A stretch of DNA of 64,000 nt, from NCBI RefSeq assembly GCF_006491645.1, contig NZ_VDCZ01000006.1:124001-188000 (forward strand), written 5' to 3'. This stretch comes from Flavobacterium profundi. Its GTDB lineage: Bacteria > Bacteroidota > Bacteroidia > Flavobacteriales > Flavobacteriaceae. The translations under genes and the position numbers were made by a program. The notes beneath the pieces are model-generated. The model worked only from the letters and a program-made list of their open reading frames with translations, made no database searches and was not told the DNA's origin. Shown here piece after piece: positions 61,145-64,000 of the stretch (positions are counted from its first letter, which is position 1; each line of letters begins with the position of its first letter).

Positions 61145-61695
61145 ATATAAAAATTATTAGTATTAGCTTAATTGTGGTTATGATTGTATCTTGTTCCACA
61201 TCAAAAAATAAAAGAATAACTCCAGAGATAGAGGTTGTTAAATGTTTAGATGATTTTATAGTAAATTATCCAAAATTAAAACCAAACAAAGAGCTAACTT
61301 CAGTATTGTTTCAAAAAATTACTGAAAATGATACAGTATATTATCAAATTATGGACGAACCAAAGAATGAGATATTGGCTACTTTAAACGATATTGAAAA
61401 TAAGAAATCCAAATATCATGCTGTGGGTGTATATAAAAAGATTTTGTGTGAATACAATAAAAAAGACTTCAATAATGAGTATTTAAACTTTAAAGATGTT
61501 CCCAAATCTATTATAGATAAAGCGACAAGTATTAGGTTTTCTTTTGAACTTGATGGAAAAATAATAGAAATTCCTTATGGACATCTCGAATGGGAACCTA
61601 CAGTCGAAATTTATTATGATTTTAAATCAAAGATTAAAAAAATTAGAATTTTAGGTAAAGACGAAATAGAAATTCAAGATTTTAATGGAGAATAA
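61135..61695 (+). CDS. lipoprotein of unknown function
   Basis: This 186-aa protein has a lipoprotein signal (MIVSC with the lipid cysteine at 20) and a mature domain with mixed alpha/beta character (FSFELDGKIIEIPYGHLEWE near the C-terminal third). No family is recognised. Its start lies inside the end of the previous gene, so translation is coupled. Confidence 0.65.
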   Translation: MELNIKIISISLIVVMIVSCSTSKNKRITPEIEVVKCLDDFIVNYPKLKPNKELTSVLFQKITENDTVYYQIMDEPKNEILATLNDIENKKSKYHAVGVYKKILCEYNKKDFNNEYLNFKDVPKSIIDKATSIRFSFELDGKIIEIPYGHLEWEPTVEIYYDFKSKIKKIRILGKDEIEIQDFNGE

Positions 61696-61750
61696 GTCTA
61701 AAATACCTTATTTCTCCGTTTTTCTTAAGAATATAAACATTAAAAATAAA

Positions 61751-62203
61751 ATGAAAAAGATACTAATTATCCTACTATTCAAAATAGCAATTGGTTGTGT
61801 TTTTGCTCAAAATAAAACAATTACAGGAAGAATTATTTCGGATTCGTTTGATCCATTAAGTGAGGTTTCCCTTATGACACAAGATAGTGTGCAAATTGGA
61901 AAAACAAATAAGAATGGTTTTTTTGAAATTGAAATCCCTTTGTCTGAAAAAAATATTTTATTTGCTACTGCTTCTGTAGAACCTACAACGATTCAACTTT
62001 TAAATGATTGTACTACTGTTGAAGTCATATTGTTTTTAAGTGGGAGCTATGATTTCATGTTGGTAAAAAAAGTAAACCGAATTAAGAAGCAAAAATTCAG
62101 GCAACTTCAAAAAAAGCATAGGGAAGCCTTTGAAAAAGGAATTTTTGAAACCGAACAGCCTTGTTATGAACGTAATTTTATACCCTTTTTTGAGGAATCA
62201 TGA
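61751..62203 (+). CDS. exported carboxypeptidase-regulatory-like protein
   Basis: This 150-aa protein has a signal peptide (1-20, ending in CVFAQ) and a short carboxypeptidase-D regulatory-like beta-sandwich (NKTITGRIISDSFDPLSEVS, then GKTNKNGFFEIEIP). The C-terminus is basic and helical (RIKKQKFRQLQKKHREAFEKG). The ATG at 61751 begins the signal peptide; a longer upstream frame adds a basic non-signal stretch. The role is unknown. Confidence 0.65.
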   Translation: MKKILIILLFKIAIGCVFAQNKTITGRIISDSFDPLSEVSLMTQDSVQIGKTNKNGFFEIEIPLSEKNILFATASVEPTTIQLLNDCTTVEVILFLSGSYDFMLVKKVNRIKKQKFRQLQKKHREAFEKGIFETEQPCYERNFIPFFEES

Positions 62204-62331
62204 TTTCGTGTAAAGATTTCTAGATATGAAAAAAATATATTGTATTACTGTGCTTGTTCTTTTATGTCCCGATAGTTTGGGTATATTTAGGTTGTGCTGG
62301 TCCATTTAATAATCAAAAACTAATAAAAAAA

Positions 62332-62859
62332 ATGAAATATAAAATAATATCAATTTTTGTATTTTTTCTAATTATTAATTTTAATCTTTTTTCACAAGGA
62401 GTATGGAATATAAAATATATAGCGATTGATTCTCTGAGTGAAACTTCTATTAATAAAGAAATTAGAATTGATTTCAAATCATCTAATACAGATATTTTAA
62501 TGTATAAAATGATAAAACCTTATATAGAACCTTATATTGTAAGAGATTTACTTTCAAAAAATGATAAAGTTGAATTAACTGTAGATAGTCAACAACTTGT
62601 TTTTATTGAAAATTGGCTTATTTTTGATGACCACGGTGTATTTGGAGATCAAACATTAGTCAGTATCAATGAATTTAATGATGAAAAATTAATTATTAAA
62701 GAAATGTTTCTCGAATCAATAGATAATCTATCGTTAACCCTTTCTGTTACGATCAATTTAACTAGTGATTTTGAAAAAAATATTCATTCAAAAAAAGGGG
62801 TAAGAATTATCATAAATAAATCTCAAATTAAAGGGATTTTATTAAAATTTAAAGATTAG
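62332..62859 (+). CDS. exported hypothetical protein
   Basis: This 175-aa protein has a signal peptide (about 1-22, ending in LFSQ) and a beta-rich mature region with no family that I recognise. An upstream 27-codon frame at 62226-62309 starts like another lipoprotein signal (MKKIYCITVLVLLC) and the continuing frame adds WVYLGCAGPFNN; it may be a short decayed gene. The start at 62332 begins the clean signal peptide. Confidence 0.65.
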   Translation: MKYKIISIFVFFLIINFNLFSQGVWNIKYIAIDSLSETSINKEIRIDFKSSNTDILMYKMIKPYIEPYIVRDLLSKNDKVELTVDSQQLVFIENWLIFDDHGVFGDQTLVSINEFNDEKLIIKEMFLESIDNLSLTLSVTINLTSDFEKNIHSKKGVRIIINKSQIKGILLKFKD

Positions 62860-62881
62860 TAATAAGAATGTTTTAAATATC

Positions 62882-62909
62882 GGAAATGTTTTCCGTGCCC
62901 ACAAAGTAG
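62882..62909. repeat. 28-bp direct repeat, left copy
   Basis: This copy repeats at 63177-63204 with four adjacent differing bases in the middle (CGTG against AAAA). The two copies flank the 21-bp tandem array. Confidence 0.7.
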
Positions 62910-62916
62910 ATCAAAT

Positions 62917-62943
62917 AAAACCAGGCCATGACGGAGTGGTTTT
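62917..62943 (+). terminator. hairpin terminator
   Basis: AAAACCA (62917-62923) pairs with TGGTTTT (62937-62943), followed by T bases. It resembles the terminator at 60511-60541. Confidence 0.55.
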
Positions 62944-62957
62944 TTAAATTTAAACCT

Positions 62958-63125
62958 AAAAGCTATTAATTATAAGCTAAAAACTTTGATTAATAATCCA
63001 AATGGTTGTAATTATAAGCAAAAAGCGTCTATCAATGAGCTAAAAGATTATCATTACAACCTCAAAGCTTCTATTAATAAGCTAAAAGGTATTCATTAGA
63101 AGCAAAAAGCTTATAATTATAAGCT
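62958..63125. repeat. eight-unit 21-bp tandem repeat
   Basis: Eight consecutive 21-bp units run without gaps from 62958 to 63125. Each starts close to AAAAG, with TTATAAGCT-like ends. The last unit contains AGCTTATAATTATAAGCT (63108-63125), a perfect palindrome. Units diverge by several bases. One reading frame gives a seven-residue peptide pattern but is broken by a stop in unit 7. No CRISPR spacers are present. Confidence 0.8.
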
Positions 63126-63176
63126 CAGATCTATTTTTTAAAATATAAAAGAGAATAGGTATCAAACCGATAGCTA

Positions 63177-63204
63177 GGAAATGTTTTCAAAACCCACAAA
63201 GTAG
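63177..63204. repeat. 28-bp direct repeat, right copy
   Basis: This is the second copy of the 28-bp repeat at 62882-62909. Confidence 0.7.
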
Positions 63205-63315
63205 CTAAAAATAGCACCCAACTGTTGTCAATTTATATTTTTTGCTCCATTTCATCATTCATTTAAATTAATAGAAGCTTATAATAAGAAATTATTTACA
63301 ACTAAATAATATTTA

Positions 63316-63323
63316 TATTTTTG
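63316..63323 (+). promoter_or_regulatory. -7 box of the terminal TPR gene
   Basis: TATTTTTG matches TAnnTTTG and lies 18 nt before the start codon. Confidence 0.6.
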
Positions 63324-63341
63324 TAGGAACTCGTACAAATT

Positions 63342-64000
63342 ATGAATTTTAGGTGTTTTATTCTTTTTTTTACTCTTTGTTTCTCTTTTTCTTTTTCTCA
63401 ACAGCAAGAATCAGATAAAGATCTTAACAGTATTTCTTTTGAACATTCAAATGATAAACTAAAACAACAAAGTAATTTAAAATCATTAGACAGTGCATTA
63501 GTGATTTGGAACCAAAAAGAGAAAATAAAGAAGCAAAATGCTTCTCAAGAATTTTTTGTAGCTTGGAAAATAGCATCGTGCTATCGAGACCTTGGTTTAT
63601 CTATAAAAGCTCTTGAATTTTACAAATCAGCTGAAGTTCTACTGCCAAATTTACATGCAATTGATGCAACAATACGAGCTAATTTTTATTACGATTTGTG
63701 CGACTTTTATTATACGATTTCAAACCATAAATTATTTAAAAATAATTTAATTAAAGCCATTTCATTATGGGAAACTAATTCAAATCAATTCTCAAATAAA
63801 TTATTAGAAAGCTATGACAGGTTAATGGCAAACTATTTGGAATATGGCGATATTAATAACGCTAAACTCTATCTATCTAAAGTTAAAACACTTTTAGGAG
63901 AAAATAATACACCCAAATTTCAGTTTACCGTTTATCTCTATGAACTTAGAATTGCTATTGCAGAAAAAGACATCATTCGTGCTGAAAAACAATATAATGT
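63342..64000 (+). CDS. exported TPR-like protein, truncated by the window end
   Basis: The first 219 codons are open and no stop appears before the window ends. The product has a signal peptide (MNFRCFILFFTLCFSFSFSQ) and a helical repeat region with TPR-like alternation (YKSAEVLLPNLHAID, then ANYLEYGDINNAKLYLSKVK). Such N-termini often precede a membrane helix with a kinase or LuxR domain, or a CHAT domain. Which one follows cannot be seen. Confidence 0.75.
   Translation, partial: MNFRCFILFFTLCFSFSFSQQQESDKDLNSISFEHSNDKLKQQSNLKSLDSALVIWNQKEKIKKQNASQEFFVAWKIASCYRDLGLSIKALEFYKSAEVLLPNLHAIDATIRANFYYDLCDFYYTISNHKLFKNNLIKAISLWETNSNQFSNKLLESYDRLMANYLEYGDINNAKLYLSKVKTLLGENNTPKFQFTVYLYELRIAIAEKDIIRAEKQYN

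Noticed and set aside
62226..62309. 27-codon frame with a lipoprotein-like start
   Set aside because: It is very short and shifts frame before the next gene; it is kept only as a possible remnant in the note on the gene at 62332.
62958..63125. Tandem array as a CRISPR
   Set aside because: The units are contiguous 21-mers without unique spacers, and no cas genes are present.

Overview
The window is A+T-rich chromosomal DNA from a member of the Bacteroidota, most likely the family Flavobacteriaceae. Three things point there: repeated TAnnTTTG -7 boxes close to start codons with few Shine-Dalgarno sequences, Bacteroidota-type gene content (TonB-dependent receptor with a carboxypeptidase-like N-domain, many short lipoproteins and signal peptides ending in AQ, DUF4369/TlpA protein, YHS and SIMPL proteins), and spacers full of degenerate word repeats. 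The genus cannot be settled from the sequence alone.

Layout. 0-6.6 kb holds housekeeping genes: a DEAD-box RNA helicase, a TRIC-type channel, RdgB/HAM1, an LpxL-like acyltransferase, a rhomboid protease, a SIMPL protein and tRNA-Tyr. 6.7-11.1 kb holds a TlpA-like lipoprotein and a sulfur module (Crp/Fnr regulator, TauE/SafE exporter, metallo-beta-lactamase/double-rhodanese protein) with two matching TGTAAC-N4-GTTACA operators. 11.1-15.3 kb has a small-protein operon and a VWA/AAA+ pair separated by an unknown gene. 15.3-28.6 kb is mostly metabolic and repair genes (methyltransferase, YchJ, ATP-grasp, NRDE, DinB, MsrB, Nudix, PlsC, a haem-c lipoprotein, SseB, 2'-5' ligase, APC permease). 28.8-34 kb has a 612-aa tandem carboxypeptidase-regulatory protein, a Pmp3 peptide, a HAD phosphatase between two copies of a composite repeat, an NAD(P)-binding protein and a formate/nitrite-type transporter.

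The main accessory feature is 34.3-47.1 kb. Seven minus-strand genes are packed with overlaps or gaps of at most 9 nt behind one good promoter: hsdR-hsdM-hsdS (type I restriction-modification), an ABC-type ATPase plus HNH nuclease pair (Septu/PtuAB-like), and mcrB-mcrC. This looks like one co-transcribed composite defence operon, with repeat-rich spacers on both sides.

47.7-57.1 kb holds two secreted barrel-like proteins, a phytase, its probable TonB-dependent receptor and a membrane-anchored TPR-LuxR regulator. A 68-bp direct repeat lies on each side of the phytase/receptor/regulator block. 57.3-64 kb holds an MBL hydrolase, beta-carbonic anhydrase, a TetR regulator with four TGAAAC-N4-GTTTCA-like operators controlling a DUF2147 gene and a small membrane protein, a run of orphan secreted proteins, a 21-bp eight-unit satellite, and the start of a TPR protein cut by the window end.

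Across the window, five minus-strand promoters, including that of the defence operon, carry an AGGTA-N4-TACnT-like dyad 35-39 bp upstream of the -7 box. This suggests a common, unidentified regulator.
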